64,000 nucleotides of DNA from Candidatus Altimarinota bacterium (GCA_020629795.1 JAHDCR010000003.1:4778-68777), one strand, 5' to 3'; counted from the stretch's first letter, positions 10,792-23,380 are shown. Made by a program: numbers and translations. The notes: a model not told the origin generated them from the sequence alone.

Positions 10792-13014
10792 TTACTGGCA
10801 TCGTATTTCTTCTAATTTGTAATCAATCATAGATTCTCAAAGAATAAATGACACTCTCTCAATAAATCTATCTATAATTAAATATTCATAATCATTTACT
10901 TCGAGCGCTATTGTAAGAATAGTTTTATTTTTGGAGATTTTATTCGTATGAAGTTCATCGATATTTATTTCCATTGCGAATAGTGTCTCTGAAATAGCCT
11001 TCATCATTCAAATCTTATTTTCAAGAGTCATTGATATCCTGAAGAGAGTTAGTGCCTCTTCTCATTTAACGTAGGCATTCATGAGTCTATCCTTATTGAC
11101 TCATTTTAGAACGCTACAATTTCTTTTATGAATTGTGAAATGACCTCTAGAATTGATATGAGAAACAATCGGCTCGCTACTATCCTCTCCATGACATAAA
11201 TTGCACGTTTTATAGGGAAGGTTTTCTTCTCATCATATAATAATTTCTTTTTTAGTATCATTATTGTTAGAAGTAATTTTTCCTTCATCTGTATCTTTTG
11301 ATTTATCACTCTTGATATAATGAATATTCTGAGATTTTAATATCCTACGAATTAACGATGGTGGAGTAATAGAAAAATTTCATACCTGTTCTAATAGCTG
11401 TAATCTATCCTCCATATTTAATTCACGATCATCAATAATTTTCATTACTGTAAGATCTTTATCAAGTATGGGATGACCAGCCTTTTCTAAGTATTTATTA
11501 ATAATTTCTTTTCCTCTGTCTCTATGGGTTTCTTTATCTCACTTACGGAGAAAAGCTTTGATATTATTTTTTGCCTTGATAGTTTTCACATATCATAGCC
11601 AAAAAGGACTTGGTTTTCTCTTTTTATCTATAATAACCTCTACAACATCACCATTTTTAAGCTCTTTATCCAGTGGATGAACTGCTCAATTTACCTTTGC
11701 GATAGTTATATGATCCCCTAAATCTGTATGAACATGATACGCAAAATCAATTGGGGTAGACCCTGTAGGGAGATTAATCAAATCACCATTTGGAGTAAAT
11801 ACAAAAATTCTATTTTTAAATGTATCTATTTTGAGTGAACTTATGAGGTCATTATTCCCAACATTATTTACTAATTCTTTTAGATCACTCACCCAATCAA
11901 TTTCAGTTGCAATCTTACTTCATGATTCCTTATACTCGAAATGGGCTGCAACTCAAATCTCAGCACGTTTATGCATTTCCTGAGTTCTGATTTGAAGCTC
12001 TGTTGGTTGTTTCGTAAAATTTTTTAGAAATCCAACTATAGTTGTGTGAAGACTTTGATATCAGTTTGGTTTCGGCAGAGCTATATAATCTTTAAATCTG
12101 TACGGAAGTGTATGCCAGGCACTATGAATTTCTCATAATACTCTATAACAATCAGCTACGGTAGGAACTACGATTCTAATACCATATATATCATACAAAT
12201 CTTGAGGATGCTCTATCCCCTTTCTCTGCATTTTTTTATAAATTGAGTATGGTGATTTAATACGAAAATCAACTTTATGAGCAATATCTATCCCTTCTAA
12301 GAGTTTTTGTATTTCTAATACTGCTGAGTTTTGAAACTCTTTTCTTGTATCTGAAAGAGATGCTAGTTCAGCTAAAAGTTTCTTTTGCTCCTGAGGATGC
12401 AAAACCGCAAAACATTCTTCCTCAAGAGAACTTTTAAGATTGTAGAGTCACAGTCTTCAAGCAATAGGAGCATAGATATTAAGCGTTTCTAAAGCAATTC
12501 TCTCTCTTTTTTCAGGATTAGGATGACTCATAAGAGTCTGCATGTTATGCTGCCTATCAGAAAGCTTAATAAATATAACTCTTATATCATCTGCCATAGC
12601 TATGAACATCTTTCTCAGACTTCAAATTGCCCTATCTTCTCAACGGTATTTTACTTTTTCAAGCTTACTCATCCCGTTACAGAGATCAGCTACTTCTTTT
12701 CCAAAAATTTCAGATATATCATCATAAGTAAAATCAGTATCCTCTATTACATCATGCAAAAAACACGCTTGAATTGTTGGTATATCTGGATTGAGTGAGA
12801 GGAGAATCTGTGTTGCAGCAACAGGATGAGAAATATATGGTTCTCATGATAATCTTGTCACTCATTTATGAGCTTGTTTTGCAAACTCATACGCTTGTGA
12901 TAATTGCTCTTTCACAAGCGAATCATCTATTCACATATATGATTCAACGCGCGATATAATATCATCAACTTGAGCATCGATTTTATCAATATGTTGCTGG
13001 TAGCTTAATTCCAT
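10792..13014 (-). CDS. bifunctional (p)ppGpp synthetase/hydrolase, Rel/SpoT family
   Basis: A 740-residue long RSH alarmone enzyme. Domains in order: HD hydrolase with HPVAATQIL and [12 protein letters not shown] (the HDxxED pair intact, so hydrolase activity is expected); synthetase with [10 protein letters not shown] and [15 protein letters not shown] with [20 protein letters not shown]; a Cys-containing region (CNLCHGED); and a C-terminal ACT domain ([18 protein letters not shown]). It controls the stringent response to starvation through the ribosome. With both catalytic motifs kept it is likely the sole RSH of a reduced genome (inference). The start [13 protein letters not shown] is clear. 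Confidence 0.95.
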
Positions 13015-13071
13015 GTTTATGAGAAAGATAATAATACATAAAATTATATCATAAATACAGAATTTTAAAAT

Positions 13072-13722
13072 TTATTTTTCTAGTATTGTGATAAAATTTC
13101 TTTCTCCCTCAAAAAGTCTATTTTCTATAACTGTAAATCAAGATTTTACAACAAGCGTCTCTAACTCATGTAAACTAAAACAATGATAATATCTTTCATT
13201 ATCTCAAAATAAAATATTATAGTCAGTTCAGCCAAATATATTTTCACTGTTAGGTATTTTTGAGTCTTTGTATTTCACATTATTATTTTGTGAATTGAGT
13301 GCCCAATTCGTCATAAAAACCCTTGCTCAGCAATCTAACACCTGATATAGATTATCCAAAAATAATTGACGATCTTCTATAGTTTGCAGGTGATGAAAAC
13401 TCGCAATAACAAAAGCATTCTTATATTTTTTTCCCTGGGTTAGTGAAATCACATCAATCATATTTCACTCTAAAAAACTCATCTTAGGGTATGATTTTTT
13501 AGCTTCATCTAAGAGTCATGCAGATAAATCTATTCATAAATACGATTTAGGTAAATCACCAAAATATGTATTAAATTGCTCAAGGAGTCTTCAACTCCCA
13601 CATCAAATATCTAGAAGATTTCAGCTGTTAATTTTTGTAAAAAAATATTCAAGCTCAGCCCATTTCATATTTTTACGAGAATCAGCAAAACTCTTTGCAA
13701 AGTTATTATAGTTTACAGTCAT
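13072..13722 (-). CDS. class I SAM-dependent methyltransferase
   Basis: A 216-residue protein with SAM motif I LLDIGCGSGRLLEQF (first Gly a TGA codon), an acidic residue ending strand 2 (LGIDLSAGLL), and a motif IV-like FVIASFHHLQTI. It most resembles the Methyltransf_11 group; the SFHH motif is common in the ubiE/Trm9-like branch. The substrate is unknown. Its ATG lies one base after the argS stop, so the two genes are probably co-translated. Confidence 0.82.
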
Positions 13723-13723
13723 A

Positions 13724-15478
13724 TTACATTTCTTGAGGAAGAGAAATACCAAGGATATCAAAGCTCTCTTCCATAATTGTTGAAAAAGCACGTAATAGAG
13801 CGAGACGAGAGTTTTTTAAAGTAGCATCTTCTTCTGAAAGTATTTGAACATTTGCATATACAGATGAAAACAATTTTGTGAGTTCATACACATAGGAACA
13901 TAAAACATGTGGATGATAATGAACGGTAAGCTGTGAAATTATATCAGGAAAAGAAATAATGTGAGCAATAAGATTATTTTCTTCTGGATTCTCAAACTGG
14001 AGGTTTTCATAGTTTATATCAAATTTTTGAGATTGTAGGATTTTTTGAGCTCTCACATACGCATACTGTATGTAAGGTCCACTATTTCATTCAAAACTCA
14101 TATATTCATCCCAATCAAATATACTATCTGATTCACGAGTTTTTTTGAGATATCAATATTTAATAGCTCAAATAGATATTATTTCTGATAATTCATGTAA
14201 ATCTGACTGAGACATATCAGATCTTTTTTCCGAAATAATACTTGCGGCTCTCTTATGTCATTCATCTAAAAGTGCTTCAAGCTTTATTATTTTCCCTTTT
14301 CTTGTACTCATAGCTCCATCTTTGAGAGATATGAAGCCATTATAAGCATGTGTGATTTCAGTAGTATCGTGCAACCATTCTGCTAATCTTGAAATTGCAA
14401 AGGCTTGCTCAAAATGAAGTTTTTGCCTCACATCAACAAAGTATATAATTTTACTTGGATTCCAATTATCCATGCGATATCTTATGCTCGCTAGATCACT
14501 TGCGAGATATCAATGCGTACCATCACGTTTTTGTAGTATACAAGAAGGGAGTTGCATCTCATCAGGAAATACGACTCAAACTGATCCGTCATCATTTTTT
14601 GTTGCTATATTTTTTTCTATCAGTTCAGAGACAATTTGATGCATCGGAAACTTTAAATCTGGATAATCTTCCATTTTCGCAAGGCCTAATCACTCATAAA
14701 AACTCTCTCAAATATTATATTTTGGAAATACTTGTAAACGAGCAAGTAAAACATTCATTGCTGAAATAGACTTTTTGGTAAACTGAGCCCAAATCTCTTT
14801 CATTTTATCATCTCAAGATGAAAGTTTTTTAAATGTGTTTCTAAATTCTTGATCTAAATCTGGATTTTCTTCAGCTGCAGCAGATACTTTAACATAAATT
14901 TCAAAGAGATGCTCCACAGCATTTTCTTCGAGTTTAGTATCATCCCCAAACATATCGTATCAAACTATTAGCTTTCAAAAAATAATTCCCCAATCTCATA
15001 TATGAGAATCAGATATAACCTTGTAGTTTAATTTTTTAAATGCATTTATAATAACTTGTCACTGCAATGGAGTACACATATGACCGATATGAAGAGGCTT
15101 TCATACATTTGCTCCAATATAATCTATGTAGATTGTTTCATGATTACTTACCGAAATATCAGAATAGACATCTTTACTCATAAATTTAGATAGTGCGTTG
15201 GCATATACAGAACCACTTAAGTAAAAGTTTAAGTATCATGATGCAACTTCTACTTTTTCAATTTCTGGAATTCTATATTTTTCACTAGATAATAAATCTG
15301 ATAACTCTTGAGCAATAATAGCAGGAGCCTTTTTGAATTCTTTTGCTAAAACAAAACATCCAAAACTAAGGTCTCACATGTTTGATTTCGGTGGAGTAGA
15401 AAGCTGAATATCTTTAAATTCGATACTATATTCTTCTCATAAAACTTTAGATATCTGAGAAATTACAATGTCCTTCAT
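13724..15478 (-). CDS. argS: arginyl-tRNA synthetase
   Basis: A 584-residue class Ia synthetase. Seen: GANVGKPLHIGHMCTPLQGQ (HIGH box), RDGTHWYLASDLA, SFEGNSGPYIQYAYVRAQKI, and the C-terminal DALR anticodon-binding part ending in FDILGISLP. The STRKGKII segment occupies the KMSKS position. An N-terminal Arg-tRNA-synt-N domain is present. ATG 15478 begins MKDIVISQIS. It is translationally close to the methyltransferase downstream. Confidence 0.97.
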
Positions 15479-15666
15479 GTTATATTATTACTTGTATATA
15501 GCTGTATTATAGGGAAAAATACAAGATTCCAAAACACAAAAAGCATTTTTCATTTATAATATAATTATCACTAATTCATTATATCAAAAATATACAAATA
15601 TATAATAAAACTTGATTAAAATTATAATTATTTACAATACTATATATTAATGCATAAAAATACAAT

Positions 15667-16833
15667 ATGTATCAAGATTTGATCACAAAAAATAGAGATT
15701 ACATAAGAGCCATTAAAGTATATAGAAGTTATGGAGATAAAATCCAAAATCTAGCAAACTGATTAAATAACTCATCGATTGTTACACTGACATGACTCAG
15801 ACATACTGGGAGAACTGGCCTAGTTCGGAGTATGTTAGAAAAAACATGAAAAATTGATGAGTGTTTTTATTATAATGACGAACTCGATGTGCTAGGTTGA
15901 ATAAAAAATAAGGATGATTTTATAATACTCTTTGATCTTTATGTAAGAATATATTGAGTTCCTAAAATTATTGTTCTGCAAAATATGAACAATATAGAAT
16001 GAATAAAGGACTTAATAATGCAGCTATACAAGACTAAAAAATATAAAATATTACTTGTTTGAAATAATATACAAATACAGTGAGTAGTAAATATAGAGTT
16101 ATTCCCACTTAATATCACTGAAAACAAAGAAAAAAATATCAGATGATGACTCCCTACTGTTCGAATAGCACCCGAAAACGAGTACAAAGACATATTACTC
16201 ACTAGTCTGAGAAATGATATATTATTAACTGATATAATAGAGTCATATAATATAAAAAATGTATCACTCTATAATAACGTAATATGATTTTTATCTGAAA
16301 ATCATGATTATAAATCAGTCAGAGAAATACATAGAAATTTATGAGAAAATCAAATCGAAATTTCGCATCTGACACTTATTGATTATCTCTCGGCAGCAAT
16401 AAACACAAGACTCCTCTCAAAATGTTATCGATATGATATGAAAGCTGGAAAAGTAATTTCTAGTAAGATTCAATATTATTTTTGAGATGTATGAATAAGA
16501 AAATCCTACACTGCTTCAAGTAATTATAATTTTAATCAAAATCTTCTTTATTTAGATTTATTATCCAAATGATATATCATACATTGATGAATAAATTGAA
16601 AATTTATATTTGATTTTTATGTTCAAAAATGAGAAAGTAAGATTTGCCTACATTTTGAATCATCATCTGATAAATCAGAAATAAGAAAAACAGCACGCAA
16701 GCTTGCAAAGATAGATTCTCCTGCTTTGAAATATGTCATAGTAGAAAATAAAGAAAAGATTCAGTGAATGAGAAAGTTTGAAGAGCAGTGAGTACAGATT
16801 ATAGAACTTTATGAATTTATTCAGCTAATATAA
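15667..16833 (+). CDS. AAA_14/DUF4143-type ATPase
   Basis: A 388-residue protein. The N-terminal P-loop is TLTGLRHTGRTGLVRSML (Walker A GxxxxGRT) with a Walker B-like IIVLQNMNNI. A winged-helix-like middle follows, then a C-terminal region with LLSKCYRYDMK and SSKIQYYFGDVGIRKSY, typical of the DUF4143 module in the AAA_14 family of the STAND-related ATPases. These proteins are common in CPR and archaea; function is unknown, and regulation or defence has been suggested for the group. It stands alone with a very AT-rich 188-nt upstream gap. TGA codons are numerous. Confidence 0.75.
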
Positions 16834-16868
16834 AAAATCCCAGAAGGGATTTTTTATATTAGCTGAAT
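16819..16868. terminator. long perfect palindrome joining two convergent genes
   Basis: Perfect 23-bp arms (16819-16841 and 16846-16868) with a 4-nt agaa loop. The left arm contains the last codons and stop of the ATPase gene; the convergent VirB6-like gene stops at 16873. It acts as a terminator in both directions. Confidence 0.85.
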
Positions 16869-16872
16869 CTAC

Positions 16873-19074
16873 TTAGTCTTCGTTTTTTCATAATGCTCTT
16901 AGTATTGCTCTGGCTTGGTCATTATCAAAATGATCTCTAAGAGAAGATAATGCATCAGCGTAAGAAACATCTTCTGAAATTACAGTTTCTAATGAGTTTC
17001 GAATACTAGTGTTAATGTCAACTGACATACTATCTCAAGATCATTCAAATTCTAATTCTGATTTATTAAATGATGGTGTTGTACTAATAGCTCAAGTTTC
17101 ATTTCTAATACTTATTGAAACATTTTGGGTAGTTGCATCTCAAGTTGTATCTGTATCTCATGATGTTTCTGTTCAAGCAGTTACATTCGTACCATTTTTG
17201 ATTCATTCCACAAATGCCAATAGACTATCATGATTACGTCTAAATGTACCATTCATTAATCATGCATTTTCATGCTCATCAATTGCATCTTGAATTATTT
17301 GAGCAACTCTCCTAGGATCTGTTTCTCTTCATAAATCAATATCTAGTCATAATTCTCTATTAATAGAATTTATACTTTGTTCTCTTTGTGGATTTGACTT
17401 AAATAAATCCTGTCACATATTTTGTAATGCTGTTTCTAAAGCTTCTCAATTTCTTTTTTGAGTTTCTGTCGCAGATCTAAGATCTCTTTGAATTTGCTGA
17501 ACTGGTCCAGCATCTCAAATCAATCTATCTGCAAAGTCTCCTCATCTCTTTTGAGCCGCTTGTCTAGGAGCTGCTTCTATACTAGATCAAATAGTTGATA
17601 AACCTGCAACTCACATATATTGCTGTTTCCCATCTGCTCATTTTCAAGTAGGTATAATAGGAGCATAAGTTGGTGCTGCTGCTGCAAGTTTTCAGACTGA
17701 TTGTCAGAAGTCAGCAATCGGTTTAATAATATTCTTAGTTGTTTCTGATTTTGAGAGTGCAAACATTACGGCAATCCAGAGTATAGCTATACCAAAAATC
17801 TCAACAATGAGTTTTCAAATAACTGATTTTTCTGACTCTCCACTCCCATGTGCTCATAAAATAGTTAGACTAAACCCTCAAGCTTTTAATACATCCTCTC
17901 AATCATTAACCTCTTTTACTCATTCTGAAGCTACCATAATAAATACTAGTCAAAATGCCAATGCTCATGAAACGTAAACTGGTATAAGCGCTAAATGAAT
18001 AAATTCTTTAACACCAAATTTTCAACCCGAATCACCTGAAACTTCAGATGAACCAAAAAAATAAAATAATCAAAACACTGGAGATAACATCATATATATC
18101 CAAAGCCTTACTCATCTAACAAATAGTGCCAGTAATAGTGCCACCATCAGTAGTAGATATACTATCACAAATAATACATCAAATACTACTTTAAAAATTA
18201 AGTCAACTAATGTCTCAATAGTTTCTAAATCTCTTCAAGATATTGTATCTAAATCCTGTATTCTAAGTATTCAGTATGAATAAATACTAATAACACCAAA
18301 TATACTATTTTGCAGTCATGCTGCATCCTCAGATACATCTCAATTTTCATCTAATCAAGTTATGAGCTCTTTAATAGATACTTTCCCTCCTTCTAAACAT
18401 TGTATGTTTTCATCTAAATTTCATTCTTCTGAATTGAGACCATCTGTTTGCTTATCACCAAAATCTCAATTTAAAGAAATAATTATATCCTTACATATTT
18501 CTTCTCATGCTAATTCCGTATTGTCTAAAGCCTGCACAAATAAGTCATGATCACTAAATGAATCATATGGGAGAGTCAAAACTCAAACTGTGAGTATTGC
18601 AGATATTGAAAGTAAAAATTGAACAAAAAACCATGAAAATGGAACAATTAATACTCAAACTACGAATTTAGGCATTGCTTGTTTTAATTCCCAGTTTCAA
18701 TCTCCTTTCCCTATGATGTTCATAAAAGCAATAGTTACTAATATGAATGCAAAAATAAAATAAACTATATTAGATACAAGTATCCATATTTCTTTAAGAT
18801 AATCTTGCAATCAGAATAAAGTTCCATTTGTCCATCCTGGATATAAAAACATAGTAATAAAAGACGTCACCATTCCCATTAGCGCTGCTGCTCAGGTTAT
18901 TAAGAGATTAACTTTTTCTATAATTGCTCATTTATCTTCTTCAGATAATCAAGTTGATTGTGCATTAGCAAAAAGTGATTCACTGCTCAGTATAAAAAAT
19001 CATAAAAATACTGCCACATACAGTAATACAGCCTTATTTTTTTTGAAGAAATTTGTTACAATTTGTATATTCAT
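16873..19074 (-). CDS. VirB6/TrbL-like polytopic membrane protein
   Basis: A 733-residue protein. Seen: an N-terminal signal-like segment ending SLFANA, six or more hydrophobic helices in the first 430 residues, and a long hydrophilic C-terminal region rich in Gln, Asn and charged residues. The order (signal, short loop, helix cluster, long soluble tail) resembles TrbL/VirB6 channel subunits of type IV secretion or pilus-assembly systems that are widespread in CPR genomes. No VirB4, VirB8 or coupling protein lies nearby, so the assignment rests on topology. It could instead be an unrelated CPR membrane protein. Many glycines are TGA. Confidence 0.5.
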
Positions 19075-19146
19075 TGGGAAATATTTTTGATAAATATACA
19101 TATATCCTACCACAAAAAAAAATCTGCTGCAAGTATAGAGACAACA

Positions 19147-19174
19147 AAAAAGTACAGTTTTAGCTGTACTTTTT
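19147..19174 (-). terminator. terminator of gatB
   Basis: Stem aaaaagtacag/ctgtacttttt around ttttag, just after the gatB stop and before the VirB6-like gene. Confidence 0.8.
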
Positions 19175-19200
19175 GTCTTTTTGTAAATCAGATATATTTA

Positions 19201-20634
19201 TTAGTCGAGTTTATTTTTCAAAAGTTCATTGAATACTTTTGGATTTCATTGTCATGCAGATGCTTTCATACATTGTCCCACTAAAAATCCAAATATTCTT
19301 TCATTTCATGATTTATAGTCCTGAACTTGATCTGGGTTTGATGATATAACATCATCTACTATAGCCTCAAGAGCTCACATATCATTTTTTTGTCGTAGAT
19401 TATTACTATCGACTATAGTATCTACATCTCCTCCGTTTTTAAATAACTCTTCAATGACTACTTTTGCATTCGTAGAAGATAACTCATCAGAATTAATGAG
19501 AGTTATAACTTTTGACAGATCAGCTACTGAGAATTGCAAATCAGATAGCGTGTTTATTTCATCAGATTCATTGAGAAGTCACAGCAACACACTTGTTATA
19601 ATACTGCAAGATTTTTTCTCATCCTTTGTAAGCTTAACTAACTCATCGTAATAGCACGAGAGCTCATAATCAGCTGTCAGTATTCTCGCATCATCCTCTC
19701 CTAGCTTATACTCCTCTAAGTAGCGTTGTCTTTTTGCTACTGGAAGTTCAACAACTGATTTTTTTAGTTCCTCTAAAAAATCGTCTTCTAGAACGACTGG
19801 GAGTATATCAGGTTCTGGAACATATCTATAGTCCATTGCATCCTCTTTTGATCTCTGTGAACTACTGATTCCTGTTTCATCATCCCATCATCGAGTTTCT
19901 TGCTCAACTTGACCTCATGATTCCATTATTTTCTTTTGTCTTTTAAACTCTGCATCAATACATCTCCCTATTGCTGAAAATGAATTTACATTTTTATGCT
20001 CCGTACGATTATTTAATACATCTGTTCCCTCTTGCCTAATTGACATATTTACATCACATCTCATTTGCCCTTTTTCCATATCTGCATCACTCACTCATGC
20101 TGCTCTCATGATTTTCTGAAGTTCTTTAAGAAATTCCATAACCTCTTCTCTACTATGAAAAACAGGCATAGTTACAATTTCCATTAGTGGACTCCCAGCT
20201 CTATTATAATCACAAAGAGTTTTACCTCATGCGTGAGATAATTTTCCTGCATCATTTTCTAAATGCATATGATGAATATCAAATCTTTGAAGTTTTCACT
20301 CTACATATGTTTCCACATATCATGCTCAAACTATTGGTTGATAAAGCTGAGTAGTTTGAAAACTATTAGGTAAATCAGGATAAAAATACGATTTTCTATC
20401 AAATCTAGAAATCTTATTGATTTCACAATTCATCATCATACCTGCAAGGGCTCACAGACGTATAACCTCAGAGTTTACAGCAGGCAACATACCAGGGTGT
20501 CACATACATACCGGACATACATTTACATTTGGATGAGATTCTAGCGCTAAAGAGTTTTTACATCAACAAAATAGTTTTGTTTTAGATTTTACTCTCATAT
20601 GTATTTCAAGTCATATTACTTTTTGATACTGCAT
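19201..20634 (-). CDS. gatB: Asp/Glu-tRNA(Asn/Gln) amidotransferase subunit B
   Basis: The 477-residue tRNA-binding/kinase subunit of GatCAB, which converts misacylated Asp-tRNA(Asn)/Glu-tRNA(Gln). Seen: [16 protein letters not shown] and [15 protein letters not shown] (zinc Cys pairs), [34 protein letters not shown] and [13 protein letters not shown], then the helical and YqeY-like tail domains. GatC lies far away at 58093; gatA is not in the window. Its presence implies that Asn-tRNA and/or Gln-tRNA is made by transamidation. Confidence 0.97.
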
Positions 20635-20749
20635 TGGATTTAGGCATAAAAATATATGCAAGTATAGTATTATTTTTTTACATTTTTCCAAGTGATTTTT
20701 CCGTGTTTCTATTATTGAAATAAAGGATAAAAAAAATTTGAGTTTTTTC

Positions 20750-20777
20750 TTGATTTTAAGTTTTGATATGATACACT
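20750..20777 (+). promoter_or_regulatory. promoter of hpf and its leader
   Basis: TTGATT at 20750-20755 and TACACT at 20772-20777, with a 16-nt spacer. This would start transcription near 20783, leaving a leader of about 165 nt. The stretch from the gatB start (20634) to this promoter shows nothing else. Confidence 0.55.
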
Positions 20778-20782
20778 ATATG

Positions 20783-20946
20783 GGACGTTTACAGATTATT
20801 GTAACTGCATGAAAACAAATTAAGCCTTGTAAAATTATCATGTAAGACATACATCTACTCAAGAAATATGAAGAATCTCACCTGATGGTTGCGCCCTGAA
20901 AGCTGGGAGAAAAACATATTTCCATTATACCTTAAAACAAAAACAC
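20783..20946 (+). ncRNA. candidate structured leader RNA upstream of hpf (raiA-motif-like position)
   Basis: The leader is more GC-balanced than the surrounding intergenic DNA. It contains several short helices, e.g. gtttaca...tgtaac near its start and ccc-tgaaagct-ggg near 20893-20910. No ORF fits. A named RNA family, the raiA motif, lies upstream of raiA/hpf genes in other phyla; whether this RNA belongs to it I cannot judge by eye. Confidence 0.35.
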
Positions 20947-21249
20947 ATGGATATCCAAGTAGTGGTACACACAAATGATGAGGAACATTCTAAAGCAGTA
21001 ATTACGAGACTTGTTGAAACAAACATGTCTACAAAACTTGATAACTATCTCAATAAGTTTGATAAAGCTGATGCTGAGGGAATGATCGAAGTTACTGCTG
21101 ATAAAAATAAAAAAGGTCTCTTTGATGGAAAAATTCAATCTACTCTTGATGGAAAATCTTTCCGATTTGAACGAGAGGATTATAAAAATCTAGATGATCT
21201 CATTAATCATTTATTTGACCATTTCAAACAAGCTCTGAGTGATATGTAA
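20947..21249 (+). CDS. hpf: ribosome hibernation-promoting factor (HPF/RaiA, short form)
   Basis: A 100-residue S30AE/sigma-54 modulation family protein that binds the 30S decoding region in stationary phase. Seen: the conserved core VETNMSTKLDNYLNKFDKAD, strands with IEVTADKNKKGLFDGKIQ, and SFRFEREDYKNLDDLINHLF matching the family's D-ly-aID pattern. It lacks the C-terminal dimerisation domain of long HPF. It has its own promoter, a long untranslated leader and a strong terminator. It contains no TGA codons. Confidence 0.9.
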   Translation: MDIQVVVHTNDEEHSKAVITRLVETNMSTKLDNYLNKFDKADAEGMIEVTADKNKKGLFDGKIQSTLDGKSFRFEREDYKNLDDLINHLFDHFKQALSDM

Positions 21250-21260
21250 TTTTATCACTT

Positions 21261-21309
21261 AGACAATAAAAAAAATCTTCTAAATATGAGAAGATTTTTT
21301 TTATTGTCT
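21261..21309. terminator. two-way terminator between hpf and the IMPACT-family gene
   Basis: Perfect 21-bp arms (21261-21281 and 21289-21309) with a 7-nt loop. The right arm includes the last codons of the convergent gene. Confidence 0.88.
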
Positions 21310-21732
21310 TTCTTTTTCAAAAAATATTTTACATGCGTCAATCACATTCTTAAATCTATCTGCATGTAGTTGGATTCATCAGAAGTATCGGGTTACTACT
21401 AACATTATATTAGTAACATTTTCTCTCTGTAATTCTCTAAGAATACACATACCCGCTCACTGTTCACCATCATCATTTTTTCACTCTATAACGCTTCAGT
21501 TTTTCTGTATGATTCTATAAGAATAACTATTATGACTTGCCTTTCTAAAATAAGAATCTGATACTAAGTCTTTAAATTTTACTTTAACTTGATCAATATC
21601 TGTAACTTTGAAAGCTACTACTGTATACTTTGATTTTCTATCTATAATAATATCTCTATACTCAACTCTATCACTAGAAAGAATAAAAGTTCATCATATA
21701 TCAAGTGAAAACTGATTGTCGTTAAATACCAT
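21301..21732 (-). CDS. YigZ/IMPACT (UPF0029) N-terminal domain protein
   Basis: A 143-residue single-domain member of the IMPACT/YigZ family. Seen: RKASHNSYSYRI (family pattern ASHNC-AYR), DDGEQGAGMCILREL (pattern DDGEP-GTAG-PIL), and VTRYFGGIQLHADRFKNVIDACK (VTRYFGG-KLG-GGL). The C-terminal DUF1949 of typical YigZ is missing. It is linked to translation control or polypeptide binding; biochemical role is unsettled. Its ATG lies 3 nt after the stop of the solute-binding gene, suggesting one transcript. Confidence 0.85.
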
Positions 21733-21734
21733 AA

Positions 21735-23069
21735 TTAGTTACAAGGACTAGAAAGACTCATGAGTGTATTCTGTTTTGTAGTCAAACATGTAATATATGA
21801 AGATGTTTTTACGAATTCACTATCATATCAAGATTCCAAATCAAGAATTGGGATAATTGATTGTGTATAAATATTTTTATTTCACACATCAAAACTTACG
21901 AGCTCATCATCATCAGATACAAAATTTTTATATACTATATTATATCAAGGTAGGATTTTCTTTTCCGGCATCGTGGCTGAAACACCTACATGAGAAGAGA
22001 GGTAGTAAGGATAGGTATCACTAAAGAGTTGTTGCCCTTCACTTGATGCAAGATATGCGAGAAAGTCTTGAGACATATCTATAAATGGAGTATCTTTATT
22101 GATAACGAAATACTCGTAGTTTATGGAAACTTTTTTATCTGATCCTATATATTCTGGAAATGGACTTGCAAATAAGAAACTACTTTGATATCAGATTTTA
22201 TCTATTTCTAAGAGATCTCTTGGATATCAAATCATAGCTGCCACATCACCTCATGTAAAATAATCTAAATCTGTTTTATTTTCAAATGGAGCTGAGAGAA
22301 TATTGTATCTATTATCACCGTCTCTTTGTCAAAATCAGTTATACATTCATAGCACTTGTCTTACTCTATTACTGTCAGTAGTTTTAAGTGTTTCTTGGTC
22401 TTCAAGTACAAATAAGCTCGTAATAATATCTGCTGATCTCGTAACTCAAGAACCATTTCAAAGTGCAACAGGAATTATATTTGAATATTTATTTGATATA
22501 GATTGAACTTCTTGAAGAAAATCAGACCAATTCTCAATCTCTGATGGCTTTAAGAAATATTTTCTATTATAAAAAATACCTAAAGTTTCAAATCAAGCAG
22601 GGATTCATCTAAGAAACTCAACTGTTGAATCATTGGGGTCAGTGACTACCAAATCATCTCAAAATACAGGTTTAAAATTGAGTCTAAAATCATTAGGGCT
22701 TACGATACTTGGATCCACTCATAATATCTGGTTTTCAAAAGCTGATATCTCTCCATTATTTTGAACAAAAATATCAGGTGCTAAACCAGAAACAATAGAT
22801 GAAGTAAGTGAATGAGTGTATGAAAGTCTATCATCAAAACTTTCTACAATTATATTCTTAGAAGCATATTGTGGATATGCCGTCTTGAACCCAGATATTA
22901 TATTTGAAAAATCTCATTGATCATCATGTAAAATCCAGATACTAAAATCTCAGGCTGCTGTTTTATTTGATCCAGTAGGAGATGGAGAATTTAAATTTCT
23001 TACTAAAACGATAACTAATATCAGAACTATAACTCCAATAATAGAAAAAATAATCTTATTCGTATTCAT
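21735..23069 (-). CDS. extracellular solute-binding protein (family 1-like)
   Basis: A 444-residue protein with an N-terminal hydrophobic segment (FSIIGVIVLILVIVLV), which has no lipobox and probably acts as a membrane anchor. A family 1 substrate-binding fold follows: IWILHDDQGDFSNIISGFK, SSIVSGLAPDIFVQNNGEIS, TRGDVAAMIGYPRDL and FVINKDTPFIDMSQDFLAYL. Such proteins bind sugars or oligomers for ABC importers. No permease or ATPase lies nearby, so transporter partner and substrate are unknown. Probably transcribed with the 82-residue membrane protein upstream. Confidence 0.8.
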
Positions 23070-23082
23070 ATGTATTTGTATT

Positions 23083-23331
23083 TTAATAATAGTTTTCAGG
23101 TGTTTCAACGTTCGGGACTATTCTAATAGTCTGTGTGTCTTCTCATAAGAAAAAAATACTTAATAATCCAGTAACAGAAAGAATTATAAGTAAAACAAAA
23201 AGGATATTTGTAACAGGAGTAATATTTGTACTAAATTTTTTAAATTTTAGTGTATGGTGTCGAGCAACAAAAAAGAATCACCATATAGCAATGAGCAAAA
23301 CAATATAAACTCATACATAAATTCAAAACAT
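23083..23331 (-). CDS. small two-helix membrane protein
   Basis: An 82-residue protein with two hydrophobic segments (VGVYIVLLIAIWGFFFVA and NILFVLLIILSVTGLLSIFF) and a short soluble tail. Three TGA codons lie in the first 20 codons. It is not recognised. It ends 13 nt before the solute-binding protein gene on the same strand and probably shares its transcript. Confidence 0.6.
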
Positions 23332-23380
23332 AGAAAAGGTCTAAGAAAGTATATAAAAATTATAGAGAGAGTGTTTTTTT

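Noticed and set aside
7369..20634. UGA as tryptophan (table 4) as an alternative
   Set aside because: TGA aligns with conserved Gly (GxGKT-like loops, KTGT, GHS-like and filter motifs), while Trp positions use TGG.
20783..20946. TPP or fluoride riboswitch in the hpf leader
   Set aside because: Segments such as cctgatgg look similar by eye, but the conserved cores and spacing are missing.
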